Assembly: GCA_963971405.1 (NCBI GenBank)
Contig: OZ020484.1
Location: 33,254,770-33,318,769 of the forward strand
Direction of reading: 5' to 3'
DNA from: Psococerastis gibbosa
Lineage: Eukaryota > Arthropoda > Insecta > Psocodea > Psocidae
Length of the DNA: 64,000 nucleotides
The notes below the pieces were generated by a model. The model was not told the origin of the DNA. It was given only the letters and a program-made list of their open reading frames with translations, and did no database searches. Below, piece after piece: positions 34,101 through 49,100 of this stretch (position 1 is its first letter; each line of letters opens with the position of its first letter). The translations under genes and the position numbers were made by a program.

Positions 34101-37100
34101 TTTCTTTTGAATTCCCATATACTGTACTGTACCTTATATTGTAGTACTTATTAATGTTAACAATACTCATTAGATCCCATCCTTCTTGACACTTTGGATA
34201 AGAGGATATGTCACGTAGAAAATTGGCACCCCAAAATTAGTTACTTTTCATTTTTTATTTAATTAACTCAGCAAGTTATTAAAAATTTGGCTCATGTAAG
34301 TTGTAGAAGACTACTTCGTGGATAATATAATTGGGTATTTTTAATTTTCGGTTTTGTAGTTCTTCCAAAAATCCCAGAATACGCGAAATTTCAGTCCTGT
34401 CCTGTCTGTTCTGGTATTTATGGAAGAACTAAGCTACCAAAAATTTAATATTTCCTATTACATGATGCATGAAGTAGTTTTCTACAACTTCCATGAGCCA
34501 AATCTTTAATGACTTGCTTTGTTAATTAAATAAAATCAATGAAATCAATGAAAACAACAAATTTTGAGGTGCTCATTTTCTACTTAGCATATCCTCTTAA
34601 CGCCATATAAAATATATAAAAAAATCTCAATTTTCATGAAAAATATCTGAAAATTAATTTTTCGGAGGAATCTTTCTATCGATGCTTTATTATTTCATGT
34701 ATGTTTAAGGTGCTAAACATAGTAACTAAACCACAAAGGTTCTGTTGTAGAAGGATTTAAAAAAAAAGACATTGTGGATAATCCGAGCCCCAATGCATAC
34801 CATTATTGTTATTGTACAGCATTATATGCATTTATATTATTAGTCTTATGCATTTAACCCATTGATAAGTCCAGTGCTTCAGGATAGGGAAAATCTTTGG
34901 ACAGACGATATTTAAGACTGGGTCAATTATTTACCATGCAACTTTTTCAGTCGGTACCTCTATTAATTGATAAATTGAAAACCAAGTAAGGGTTGACTCG
35001 TCCCGGATACTTACAGATACTTTTCCAAGCGTTGGCGAGTTTAGCTCTATCGGATTCGCCTTTTAGTTATAAAACATCATATTTTTCATTTTTGCAACAG
35101 TCTAAAAATGTCAGACTTGATGAATAGCTCAGTGAACGCAAAAGTTGCCAATTACATTATTGCACGGTTCAGTAAATTTGCAAACATACTAAAAAACTTT
35201 TAATTAAATTTTCGCGTGGTTGATTAAATGGTGGATGATTATAGAATTACGTGACCACCTTAATTTTATATTTTATATTATATTTTATAATTATATTTTG
35301 GGAATGGGAAGCTGAAAATATACTACTTGAATACTATAACCATATGTACAAGGCAATATTTAAAAAGTGTTTTATAAAATGTAAAAAAAAAAATACCTCG
35401 GTAAATTTAAATACATTTTTTTCTGTTTGAATTCTGATTTTCTTTCCAGGTGGGACACTACAACAGTTAGTATTTTATGGCGGCCTTACTTACTGTACCG
35501 ACCTTACTGTATATTGTTTTACAGGTAACGTAATATTTAACGGCGGTTACCATCATCGTACGAAAAGTCTCAGTAAGGAATACTGCACGGCACCGCCATG
35601 ATATTCTATGTGAAATGTGACTATTTAAAAAAAATGTGAGGGTGTTAGGTTTGCTCTTAACCCTTTGTGATTGTGAACTGCGGTTGCGCAGGTTTAAATG
35701 CGGTAACTTTTTGAAAAAAAAACTGAAAATTGAAATGTTGATTGCTGGTTCAAGATGAATATTTTATTTACTTTTCAGTCCAATAAAGCTGAAACTATAA
35801 GAAAATCTCCAGGCTCCAATATTTGTCTTCTAAAGAAGCACAGTCTCTGTTTATAAATGCAGCAGTAATTCCTTTAGTACGTTTTACGACTTTCTGATTC
35901 AAACTTTGCCCTACAAAACTAAATAAAGTTCCAGCTAAGACCACATTAAACTGTCACAAATAGAATTAAAACTTGTTAATGTTGGCCATAATCGTGATTT
36001 GTGCTAGGGGTGCTTGTTTTTCTGAATAGAAAGGTCATCGTACCTAATATATGGGTCTCTTTTCCTATTGTTTTATTATGCCTCTTAATTGCTGCAGCTG
36101 ACAATAGTACGCCAACAAATGCTAAAAAGGCAGCGTAGCGTAGCCTGGGATAGTTGGTAATAAAGCACTAGACTAGAGAAAGGGGAAGATTGTATTGTAG
36201 TTCGAACTCGACTTAAAAGGAAAAATTACCTTACCTTCACTCGTAATAAGAGAAAAACGGAATATGTCTTAACAATAAGAAAACTGCCCTAATAGAGGGA
36301 AAACAAACAGGAGCTGGAACGTGCTGTTCCGGCCCATAAGACAATTTTGCCTAAATGGCTCTTTTTGAATCTTGAATAGAGCTTCTCTATAAAGTGTTGA
36401 TATTGAGGGAAAATCCATCCAATCCATCCAAATTGAAATAATTACGTAGCCTACTGAAGTGATTGCGTACGCCTGTTACATTGTGTCAATATTATGGCTC
36501 AATAAAGCAAGGCTCAATGAGATACATAAGTCTTCGTCCATAAAAAAACCTTCAAATATACAATAGTAATAATGTAGCCTGTTTAGAAATGTTTCTAAAC
36601 ACACATTTTTGTCTGTACCTTTATTGCTTTCCAATTTATACGTAGTATAAGGAAAGCTTTGTGATGGTCGAAATTTTCGATTCCGAGATTTCAACGGATT
36701 TACACGTTTTGAGGTCCCAGGAACCCAAAAAAGTGGTTTTTACAAAATGTCTGTCTGTCGGTCGGTCTGTCGGTCTGTCTGTTCGTCGATTTCCGGGCAA
36801 ACTACTCAGTGGATTTGAGTGAAATTTGGCATGTAGGTTCACAAAAATCATACCTCGGGCCCATTTTTTTTTTTTGGCTAACTCAATTTGGGATGGGGTT
36901 TTATTTTCAAAAAACTCCAAAAAAACGTCTAAAAAAATTATTTCTCAAAAACAGCTCCAACGATTTCTTTTAAATTCTCGTAGATTGTAGTCGTTATTAA
37001 TGTTGACAAAGTGCGGGGGTCGCTTGCCCCTTGATAGTTTGCTTCTGGGGGTAAAAAAATAAAAATAACTAAATTTTAATGAAAAAATGACTAAAAAATG

Positions 37101-40100
37101 CGAAACCTTTCTATCGATGATTTCTACCTTCAAGCATGTTTTAGGTGTTAAATTGAGTAACGAAACCGGATAGGTTGCTTTCCCAAAAAAATATTTGGTT
37201 TTGCCCAAAAAATTATTTTTTGAAAAAAATGAAAGAAAATTCGCGCTCAAATGCATTGCATGCCCTGCCATTATTGCTGTGTGGTAATTAATGTGTTTGT
37301 TTGACCTATCGAGAATTTACCTCACTTCCAGTGACGTCAGGTGGACAACCGCCCCCCCTCCCCGAGATATCGGAAATTTAACCATAGGAAAAATATTTGC
37401 CATAAAATTACTAATTTTCTCTATCTAATAATTTTGATAAATTGGAAAGCATGTTCGAGTGAACTCGGACCGGTTCTTTTCAAGAAAGTCGAGGTAGCCA
37501 ACTTGACAAAAAAAGTGACATTTTGTGATTATGTGCTTTGGCGGCTATTCCACCGACTAATTTGCTTCACTAATCGTGGTGCCGACGTGGTAGCAGACAT
37601 CGTTAATAAGTCCCTACCATATTTGAAGGAGACTATTATGTAGATACTTAACTTATCTATTATAAATTAAGTTATAATATGGTAGAGACTTATTGATAAT
37701 GTCTGCTACCACGTCGGCACCACGATTAGGGAAGCAAATTAGTCGGTGGAATAGCCGTATTTAGAGAGCCTACCTTCATTGACAGGGCTAAATGGCTGCT
37801 GACGAAGAAATCCAAAATAGAGATGCAGTCACCGAAATATCCTTTATTAGGCCTCAAGCCTGAGCCCTTGATTTTTATTCAGCGCTAATAAAGTTTAAGT
37901 AGTAAGTAAGTAGCAAGAAAATAAGAAAATATCATTACCGTAATTGCTATGAATGTACAGTATACAATAGTAATAATAATACAATAATTCTTATAGCGGA
38001 TATCATAATATTAATGCTATGGCTCCATCAAGCCGTAAGAGCAACGAATGAAAACCATTTTATTGCGCCATAAAACTCTCATTTCAAATCTGCTAAAGAA
38101 TAACATTTCAAGCAATTCTTGAGGGATTGTGTATAACGATAGGTACATCTTTGAAAGTGAGATAGGTAATAAATTGACTCGTATCCGTATTTGGTTTAGG
38201 CGGGGATTCCACTAACGTCAATAGTGATAGTAAATGTAGTTTTGACGTGCTAGCAGACATTTTTAGTGTGTCTTTAATGTCTGCTACCACGTCAAAACTA
38301 CATTTACTATCACTATTGATGTTGGTGGAATCCCCGCCTAAGTCATACCTTTGCCTGTTTCATTGCGTCAATGGTAAGCTTGTCTCAGCTTGTCCATTAT
38401 CGCCTGTAGCCGGTGTAGGTTGAGAACGTATACCAGTTTGCCATTGGCCAAAAATGCATACGGAAGCAATACAAATAATATCCAAAATCCACTATAAGCT
38501 AGGTCCATAAAAAAAGTCCTTCAAAAAATTACAATTACAAAGATATTAGCCTAATTATTACCCTAATATTACCCTCCTCCTTATTCTTATTCTTAATTCG
38601 GGTGAAGTTGAGAAGAAGCGGAAATACAATGACGAATGTGATGCTCGCCATGCCTCTTTTACACCTTTATTAGTCATGATTACTGATGGCGTCTATGGAC
38701 TGCAAATGTCAGTTTTTATGGGCCATTTAGCTGAACAACTAGCTGATCGGTGGCATTAATCCGTGGGTGTCGTCAAGGGGTGGCTGAGAGTCCGAGTAAC
38801 AGTTGCCATACTGCGGGTTAACGGGATGTGCATAAGGGGAACTCATCAGCAATGGAGGTGTGATGACCTCATTGGATTTGATGATGGAGTGGGGGTCCAT
38901 TGTAAAGGAGAGTAATTACTTCAGTATTTTTTTTTTTTTTGTGTTTCTGCTTTCCTATTAATACGTTAATACAGTATAAGGAAAGCTTAGTGATGGTTGG
39001 AATTTTTGATTACGAGATTTCAGTGGATTTACACGTTTTGAGGCCCCAGGAACAGAAATAGGTGGTTTTTACGAAATGGCTGTCTGTCGATCAGTCTGTC
39101 TGTTGGTTCATCGATTTGTGGACAAACTACTCAGTGGATTTTTCTAAAATTTGGCGGGTAGGTTCAAAATAAAATTGGTTGTCTGTAAGTCGGTTGTAAA
39201 GTCGGTTTACGGACGATAGTTTTACGTGACAACGCCTAAAATAACTTTCACTTAATTAACTAATTAACTTAAATCATATATGGCTGGAAAGAGAAAGAAA
39301 TGTGGAAAAGCCCTTAAGTACCGTAGTTTGCATTTTTTAAATAGAATAACGCGGCCTAAAGAGGCCTATTTTTGTTTAAAACCGTGCGCACCCCCTGACG
39401 TTTCACACCCCCAAAGCCAAACCCCTTGCTTGATCACAACAAATATAGCATGGCATGGAAGAAGAAGAATAGACAAAGACATGGGTATAATTTATATTAA
39501 GATAGGCCTTCCACATCAGCCCAAAAAATTGCTTTAAACCCGCCCATGCAATTCAAATGGGATTGCTGGAAATGCGTCATTTTGTGATCCACTCGTGATT
39601 AAGGGGTGAAGGGGTGACTTTGAAAATATGTATTTATACTCGCTTGAAACCTTAATTCACACTGCTTCCAATGAGACATTAAAAACCAATTTCGGTGGAA
39701 AATTGCAGGCTGTGGAATTTTTTTACTCTATGCATGTAATTCCAAAAGTACCCTTTGAACCTGTTATCCGCCGAAACACGGATGGCTTATACAGTCACCT
39801 GACCCTGAACGAAGAGGCGGATAGTAAAACTGAATATATGTCTGGAAAGAGTAGGAAAGGTGGAAAAGAACTAAAGTAGTTTAAATTTTTCAAATTGATA
39901 TTAACACCCCCAAAAATGCGGCCGAAAAAGGCCTATTTTCGATGAAAATCTTCAAATTCGGGCCAGATTTGGGCGCACCTCCTGACTTTTCACACCCCCA
40001 AAGTCGAACCCCTTGCCCTATCACAACATATATAGCATAGCCTGAAAGAGGAAGAATATAAGAAGATATGGGTATAATTTAAATTTAAATTGGGATAGAC

Positions 40101-43100
40101 CTTTTACATCTGCCCAAAAAGTTTCTTTAAACCAGCGTTACTGACCCGCGTTACCGTACATGCACCTAGTATTCCAGCCGGCGCTCATCAATTTATTAGA
40201 CATTGTCACGTCAAAAATCATATCTCTGGATAGTTTTTAATATTTTTGGTGGGGGGTTAAACCCTGGAAGGAGAAATTAGAAACCTACCTCCGCGAGCCC
40301 GTAGATGGTGGAACGTCGGGCAAAACTAAGATGACTGGAGGAGTGTTGTCGATCAGGCCAAATCTCATCAGAAGCAGAAGGGGAAGAAGAAAAAAACGAA
40401 GAAGAAGAAGACGAAAAAGAAGGAGGAGAGGAAAAGCTAAGAGATGATGAAATTGAAGAAGAAGCCTTTTCTCAAAAAGTTTGGGAAATCGATCCATACC
40501 GCACGTAGTGTCAATCATTCTTACTTGATCTTGACTGAATCTCTCTGACTTTTTTATGAATCTCTACTATACATTTTTAGTATTAGCCTACCACTCACGG
40601 TTTGGCGGGGCACCCTGTAGCCTTTAGTGGGCGCACCGTTCTCTTCTGAGCTTCCGTTCAAATCACCTCTAAAATCTAGCCAGTTGTACTAATTCTCCTA
40701 AATCTACTTCTTTTACTATCTACTAATTATTTAGCACTCGTGTATAAGCCCTAATCTGATAGCGAGGATTAACATGGATTAAGCCGATTAAGGTTTCGTA
40801 CTAGTTTTTATATACTAAAAACCGAAAGCAAGAGTAATACTTGGAGGTTTTCTCATCGCTATCCCATTCTCCCCTATTTCCCATCTTGGAGCCGTTGCTT
40901 TACTTTTCATTACAAATTCATTACATCACGATTCTCCCTAGCCCCAGGAGTCATGGAGAAAATGAATCATTTTAAAGCGGATTACACGTTTACAAAGCGG
41001 TTGACTCTATTACCTTGTGTTCATTTTCGTTCTAATATGCAATGTAGGTACCTACATCCCTACCACCCTTTGATGACATTTGCAGCACTTTTTTTATTCG
41101 AAAACTTGCATAAGACGGGTATTCCACTTGTCAATATTCCGTCATTTATGAATCAATAATAAGTCTCTACCATATTATAGTTTAATTTATAATAGATAAG
41201 TTAAGTATCTACATAAGAGTCTCTTTAAAACAAACATCTAATCAATTTTCGATGCACAAATGACGGAGTATTGACAAGTGGAATAACCGCCAAAGCGGAA
41301 CGCAAAGTTTATTTGATTTTTATAAGTGTTACAAATGTCATCCTGCCGTTTTAGGTAGTAACCATAGCCTGCCAATCGAAATAAGCAGACTGGCATCCCT
41401 ATGCTTATACATAGGATGCAGTATTTCAGGGCTTTGTGATTTTTTAAATGAAATCACAGGATCGAAGTTACAAAATATTTGCGTCCCATTTTCGGATTTT
41501 GGCCACTTGGTAGCGCTTGGGTGTTTCCCGCACAAATTTAAAAATTGAAATGTAGTAGTCAATATCAATTTAATGTGTCGTTTCATATTAATAAATCCAT
41601 AATGACCCAAATTTAATGAAACCAACTAGATTTTTGTATCATTCGCACACCTACGCCTATCTACAGTACAATGGTCAATGAATAATTTAAAAAAAAATGC
41701 TCGTGGTATCCTACGGAGTATGTATTAATGTATGGAAGTATCACATACAATACTTCAAATTATGTTCCAACATGAGTTTAGAATGAGTTCTGTACTTTAC
41801 GTTACGGCAAGCATTCACTAGGGCCTTTTCGTACAGGTCACTGAGGGTTTAACATTTTAAACAAAAACCCTGTATGAGAAAGTGGCAAAAAACGTCTTTG
41901 CGTCGTTTTCATTAAACATACTGTCACAGTAGACCATGTATTGGACATTTTCACAACCCCTATTTATTCACACAGGTAGTTCCTCACTAACGCAATACGG
42001 TGACACCCACCTTCCTTTTGACTCTGTAAGCCATGAGGGACAAGTGAAAACTCAAGGTGAGTTCCATGAAAAAGGCTTTTAAAATACAGCATAATGCAAT
42101 AACATTAATGTAATAACAAATATAGCCTACAGTAATTTACAGTGAAGAGGAAGGAACACAACTAATATTTTTGACTTTTTCCTTCTGGTAGGAATTGTCT
42201 TGCATTGCCTTAAAGTTTCCACTCGAATTTCCTTGCTTCAAAATTTTCTCTGGCGGGACGAGACGCCTCCTCTGCTCCTGTTCCTCGAAATCGGTTGTAC
42301 TAAAAATGTCAATAATATTAGCCTACCGATACATACCAATACATACATACCATACAATAAGACAACCTATTTTGTTTTAGTTAATGTATGCTGCAGTGGG
42401 CCCATAGAGGGAAGTCACTGTCACAAATTATTACTTCGCAAGCCCCATGCATGCAAAGGCTTAAAAATGTTTCTCGTAGGCTGTACAGTAACTTGTTGTA
42501 CTCATGTGTATTTGGGGGGTGTGTTAAGTGACTTAATTTGGCTACAAGACGGCAACAATGCAACACATACAACATTTTAAGAAGAATTAAAGCTATTGTG
42601 GGTTGAATATAAATTACTAACTTACCTTTTAGAAGTATTATTGTAGGCCTACTGTAATTAACATAACTCATTACTGCTGCGTTGTTTTTGTTTTGAATAT
42701 GAATGTTGATTTCAAATCGGCAGTCAATAGTAGGCCAAGTTTTATAGAACGTTTGAATACACTCACAATTGTTTCTTAATAAATTAATTTGATTGGTTAA
42801 AACTGGGACGCAAATATTTTGTGACTCGGCTCATGTGATTTTCCTAGTTGGAATCACAGACGACCCTATACCGACTAGCATTCTATAGTAAATATTATTC
42901 TATGGTAGTAACTATAGCTATTGCCAGGAGTCCTGGCGTCCAATAGGCCGATAAGGTTGCAGATTCAGGGCAGGGAAGCGGCGAAAGCCCCGATGTAAAA
43001 TTAAATAAATATTAAAAATATATATATGTACATAATAAATACATACTTGTATTACCCGACAACGATAAGATGACACTTGGAAAACTTTGTTTATTTATTA

Positions 43101-46100
43101 TTTTTATGCATAAGCGGAACACCGAGTTTATTCGATTTTTATAAGTGTTCCAAGTGCCATACTATCGTGGTTGGGTAGTACTTGTACTACAATAGTATAA
43201 TAATTAGACAATTATTGTTTTAAAAAAAAAACAGTACGAGTGATCCCGTATCGTATACGATTTCCCATTTATTAGTATAGGCACCTTAGATAGTATAAAT
43301 GACCACTACCATATTGTAAATAATTGGCCTAGGGTTTAATTTTGACTGTTTAGATTTTCCCTATCATAAAGCAATTTTCTCACTATTTCATTATAGATAT
43401 TTGATGTTTACATTTAAGGTTTTCCCCTTCCAGTTATCTCCTAATACAATAATAGAAACATTATAAAAGGCAGACCTATGCTTGCAAACGGGAAGTGTTT
43501 TCTTATTTCACCCAAAAGTGAACACAAAAGTAAAATTTGAACTGCACTTATACACTATAGTGCTGGAAAAAAGTGGAAATTTTTGAATGATTTGGGAAAG
43601 TTGGTTGAATTTCACTTCTCCCTTGGTATGGTACACCATTACTCTCGCCTGAAAGAGCCCAGTTTTTACGCTTAAAAGAGTAATGATTAATTAACTATCT
43701 TCGGTATTTGCATATTCTTGCTAATGAGCTCAGCAATTACAAGCTGTTTTATTTAAATTCATATTCAACTCTTAATTTTACTTTTTAATAATAAATCAAC
43801 ATCGGTGGAGGTAATTTCCCCCGTGAAAATTCACCCTAATTATCGAGGTATTTTGTATTGGAGGACGGTCAATAAATTTTGAAACCTTAGGCGGGTATTA
43901 GGTCGATTTTACTTCAAATTTGATTTTGTCATTGACGTTTTTTTTTGTTTTAAGGAGACTCTTATGTAGTTACTTAACTTATCTATTATAACTTACTTTA
44001 TAATTGATAAGTTAAGTATCTACATAATAATTTCCTTAAAACAAAACAAACGTCAATGACAAAATCAAATTTGAAGTAAAATTGCGCGGTGGAATACCCG
44101 TCTTACTAAATTGTGATATGATTCTGCAGGCATACCAACAGCTTAAAAAGATAACTTATTAAGGAATAAGTGTAATTAGTAATAATTGTGTAATGTGTGA
44201 TTGGGAATTGTGTAATAATTATCCTAAATAAACCCCAATGAATGTAAAAGGATATAAAAAAAATGTATACCTACATATAGAAATTGAGTATACAGTAAAT
44301 TTAGTTTACATAAATAAATAAATTAGGACTTTTTATTTTTTCTATTACTAAGTCAACCTAGTTGAGTTAGGGCCCTCTCTTCCACTCAACTAGGAAGGCC
44401 CGGGACCGCCTGCTTTACATGCCCTCCGAAGCATGGCCAGAAAATGCAGTTAGTGTGGGACTCGAACCAACAACCTTTCGGGTGAAAGTCAGGGTCTATA
44501 CCACTACGCTATATATCTACATATACTGATTACACATTTGTTTAAATACTCCTTTGTTGAAAAAACGAGAGGTTGCTGTGTTCAAAATGTGCTGGGGAAG
44601 TAAACCCAGATCCATCAGCAGCTGACAGGACATTGAAAAAAAAGGGTTTCCTTGTGTTGCCCAGATTATTGACAACAAAGTCGAGCCTTTGTTATAGGTT
44701 TTACGGCTGGTGGCGCTTGTATTTTGTATATTTTATCAGATTTACAATACTTTAAGAAAGATTCATTGTTTGTGGCAAGTACGGTATCTATTGCATTGTT
44801 GCACACACTAGCAAGCGGTGCAAGTCATTCGGTGAGCTGAAAAGATTGCATTTACATCATTTCTCCGACAACTACAAAAAGGAAAAGGCATTTATAAAGG
44901 TTTGTTTCTGCAAGATGACAAAGATTGACACAGTTTGTGCAAAAATAGAGGCCCATTCTCAGTCATTCACTAAATAAATAAAGGCTAATTTTAAGAATTG
45001 GTGAAATATGAGGTAGACCTGTTGAGAGAAATTCGTTCACGGAGTGAAGGCAACAGCTCATTAGGAGTCCCTCCACCTTGCTTTTGAGCGCGTTAGGGCT
45101 AACGTCTTCTCTTTTGAGACCCTGTGGAAGCTTGTTTAGCCGCCTGGAGCCAAGCTGGAAAGATCCTTCATTACCTTCGTGAGCCTGATGGACTCTAGAG
45201 TTCTGTATAGGGGAGATGTGATATCCGCTCTTGCCAAAAATTTCTGGGGCAACCTGCAACAACTTTTCAATGGCTGTCATAGGAGATGAAAATTCAAAAA
45301 TATATTTTTAGCAGGAAGCAAAATATCTTTCCTATATATTTATATTTATACTCAGGTTATGAGTTTAATGGCCTACACTTCACTAATGATCTCATTGATA
45401 CGTTAAACCAGCAGTGAAGTATAGACAACATAAGAAAGCTTTCAGCAATATTGTTGACCGACCCCCTACGTGAGGTACACGATTTCGCGATATATACCAT
45501 TGTATAGTCATATAGAGATATAGTCGTTTCGGTTTTCTGAGGGTGGGGATGGGGGGGGGGGCAAATGCCTGCCCCCTGCCATTAGAAAAAATACGGCAAT
45601 GATCCTGACTAACGAGAAAATCGTTACAGTCTTGTTTAAAAATGTGCCTAATTGACGTCTTGCCCCCTGAAAAATATTTAATTGACGTCCCTGCTAATTG
45701 ACGATCGTGTTATTACTAAACCGTACCGTACTGAACCAACTTAGTAAAGCCTGAGGTCAATATTGTTAAATGGTTTCAAAGAGTAGTGTAAGGTTTATCA
45801 AACTTTATTTGATTTGTAGGAGCCTTTTGGGAGAAGCCTTTCCGGTCGCGTCGTAATGATCAAAAGTTCGACTTGAAAGCCGTCGAAGCAATGTCAAATA
45901 ATACATCTCACACACACTAAGCTATTCGTGTATAAGCAAAAAATTGAAGAAATATTACGGGGATGGGGGGGGGGGCGCAGGGAGACTTGGTTTGCCTTGA
46001 AAGTATCAAATTAAAGAAAATGTTTTCCTTTTTCAAAACTTGCCATCATTTTTCATCATATACTGTATATCGTATGTGTCAGTTGTGTCACGTACTGTAA

Positions 46101-49100
46101 TTCAGCCCGCTTTTAGCACATTTATTTTCGTTTTCATTGGCAGAGTTCTTGGATGGCAAATCCCTCTTCATTTTGAGTGTGTTTCCCTGTTTTATGAACA
46201 GATAGCCTACTTTGAATGCATAACTCGTGTAGATCATTTACGCTTCGACTGATTATCTCCAGTTTGAAGTGGAAAATTTATGCTTTGCGGCCTTTGCAAA
46301 TTGTGAATCATATTCTATTTTATGTATATTTATGTCGTATGTATTTACTTATGTATATTTATATTATGTAGATTTACGTATTCTGCGGCATTTCTTATAG
46401 CAACGTACGATATTAGGACAGACTCCAAAGCAAAATAATTTGAAACCGAGCACCCATCTTGGCGCAACATACTGGGTCTGTTAGGCCCTTCAAAATTCAA
46501 CAAAAGTATTGACAAGTTTCCGTGATAGCCTATTCGATGCAAAAGTTAACGAGTACAGCTTTATTGGCATACTACGAACTAACTCATTATTTAACTTAAT
46601 AGTGTAAATATGTTACTCACTATGAAAACAAGCCTCCACCAGTTTTGACGGGTTTTCTAATTCGGCAGAATTTATGTACTGTTATACTGTATGTTGAACT
46701 TGGATGGATTATATATATACACAGAGTGGTTGTTTTTGCTAATAAAAATGAAATAGTACCTACTTTTAAGCTCTGATGCGTCAATTTCACCATATGTAAG
46801 GCGGGGTTTCCATTGACCTCGTTTGTGAAAGCTACCGTGATGTTGGTAGTGGTGGCAGACATTTTTAGACTGTCTTTACTGTCTGCTACCACGTCAATAT
46901 CACGGTAGCTTTCACAAACGAGGTCAATGGAAACCCCGCCTTAGCATAACTCAATAAAAACGATACGAGTGAACCTGTATATGCTTTGCTATTTATAAAT
47001 TAGTATAGGTACCGGCAGCATGGCAAATAATTGTCTTATAGGTAAATTTCGGCTGCCTCGATTTTCCCTATCCTAAAGCACTGTGATTGATTGATGGGGT
47101 AATTCTATAGTCTACAATGGACAGGCGAATGTAATACCATGCAGTAAGAGTAATAGTGTCAGGGTATGCAATGCATTGGGCACAGATTTTACAAAATGTC
47201 TGTCTGTCTGTGACTTTATTGATTTCTGGGCTAACTGCTCCGTGGATTTTAAGGAAATTTGGCAAGTAGGTTCACAAAAATCATGCTGCGGGACAATTTT
47301 GTTTTGGGGTTTCTAAAACGGTTATTTATTTTTAAATTCACATTTATAGCACTCGTCCTAAACAAAACCCAATAGGTTGCTTGCCCCTTTATAGTTTGCT
47401 TTTGGGGGCAAAAAATGAAAAATAACTTATCTGCGGAACCTTTCTATCGATGCTTTCTAACTTCAGGTATGCAGGTGTTAAATAGAGTAACAAAACCGAA
47501 CAGGTTGCTTTCCTAAGTAATCTCACAACTCCTTCCTTATTTTTACTACGCTTAAATAGGAAAGCAGATAATATTAAAACTGACTGACTAATATTATTAC
47601 AAAGGCTTTCACGGCTGCAGTTACTTGATAATGCAGTAGAATCCGGGATGATAGGTCGTTCTGAAAGCGTACTTCCAACAATTTCGTTAACCTCTGCGGT
47701 CCACATCTTCAGTGGAACTGCGTAGACCTATAAGATTGTATCTCGGAGGCTCAGCGGCAGTAGGCATACCTAGTTTCCAGATGTTGACGAAACGTTTGGA
47801 AGTACGCTATCAGAACGACCACGGCCTATCATCCCGGATTCTACTGCTGCATTATGACTGACAAATATCAATAAAAATATATTTATTGTAAAAGTTGAAT
47901 TATTAATACCAATTAGTAATAATAACACAGGTCTAATTTGCGAATTCTGAGCGGTGAATGAACTTTATTATGAAAATTTGTTTTGCTTTTGTTACCCAAT
48001 GCCGCTTTTACTTTTACGCTTTTACTAACAAGACAAGTTAACTATTGATGCGGCAACATAAAAAAACAAATTGCTCGACACAACCCTATCGATTTCAAAG
48101 GGGCGACACAGCATGTAGAAAATGATTGTATTACAATGAAATGAATTCCCCGCTGAAATTTACCCTGGACTGAGAATTTTTCACAAAAGGTACGGGAATA
48201 AAATGGCTACTTAGAGGTTATTTCTGGTGAATGATTAGTTGACCCAGCGTTCAACCGCTATCTGTATCAACTCTCTCACTAAAGCAGACTGTATGAAGCG
48301 TCCGTTTAGCAGTGCCCGTTTAGGCTTTTTGTTAGCCATAAGTTTCGTCATTGTCTTCAGTCTTTTTTCTGTTTCAATTTTTGTTGTTGATGATGCGTTA
48401 GCCTCTTTCTATCCATTGTATTTACATATCATACAGTATTTAGGAGAACTTACCTGCGTAGACTCGTACATCGTAGTTGGTACCTATTGGAGCGCCGTTG
48501 TATTCTTTGGCTGGCACCAACTGGACACTGGGTGGTGCCACATGCGCCAGAATTAGGCTAAAGGGGTGTGCATTTGGTCCAAGTCTCTTCATCAAGGCGT
48601 CCTGTGGGACAATGTGATGTCATTAATGCCTTCACTATAAAAATTTTGCTCGTTTTGAGGCTGTCAAGAGTATACTGTACGTGCACGTCCTGTAGGAAAT
48701 TGGCAGCTCAACATTTATTGCTTCTTACTTTTTATTTAATTAACTAAGCAAATTATTAAAATACTGGTTCATTAAGTTGTCGTAGACTACATTATGCATC
48801 ACAAAAATTGAGTATTATTAATTTTTTTTTTTCAGTTTTACATGGTATCTATTTTCGTAAAATTTTAGCCCTCAGTCATTTGTATCAAAAATCTACGGTA
48901 CAAAAAATTAAAAATACCCTATTATATGATGCATGAATATGATACAATGTATATGATATGACATATCTTTAATAACTTTAATTTAATAGCTTTAATTTAT
49001 TATGTTGTTTATTTAAATAAAAAATAAAAAGTCAATAAAAACAATATATCATGGAGTGCTAATTTTCTACGTAGCATGTCCAATCAGCAATCAACAGCGT

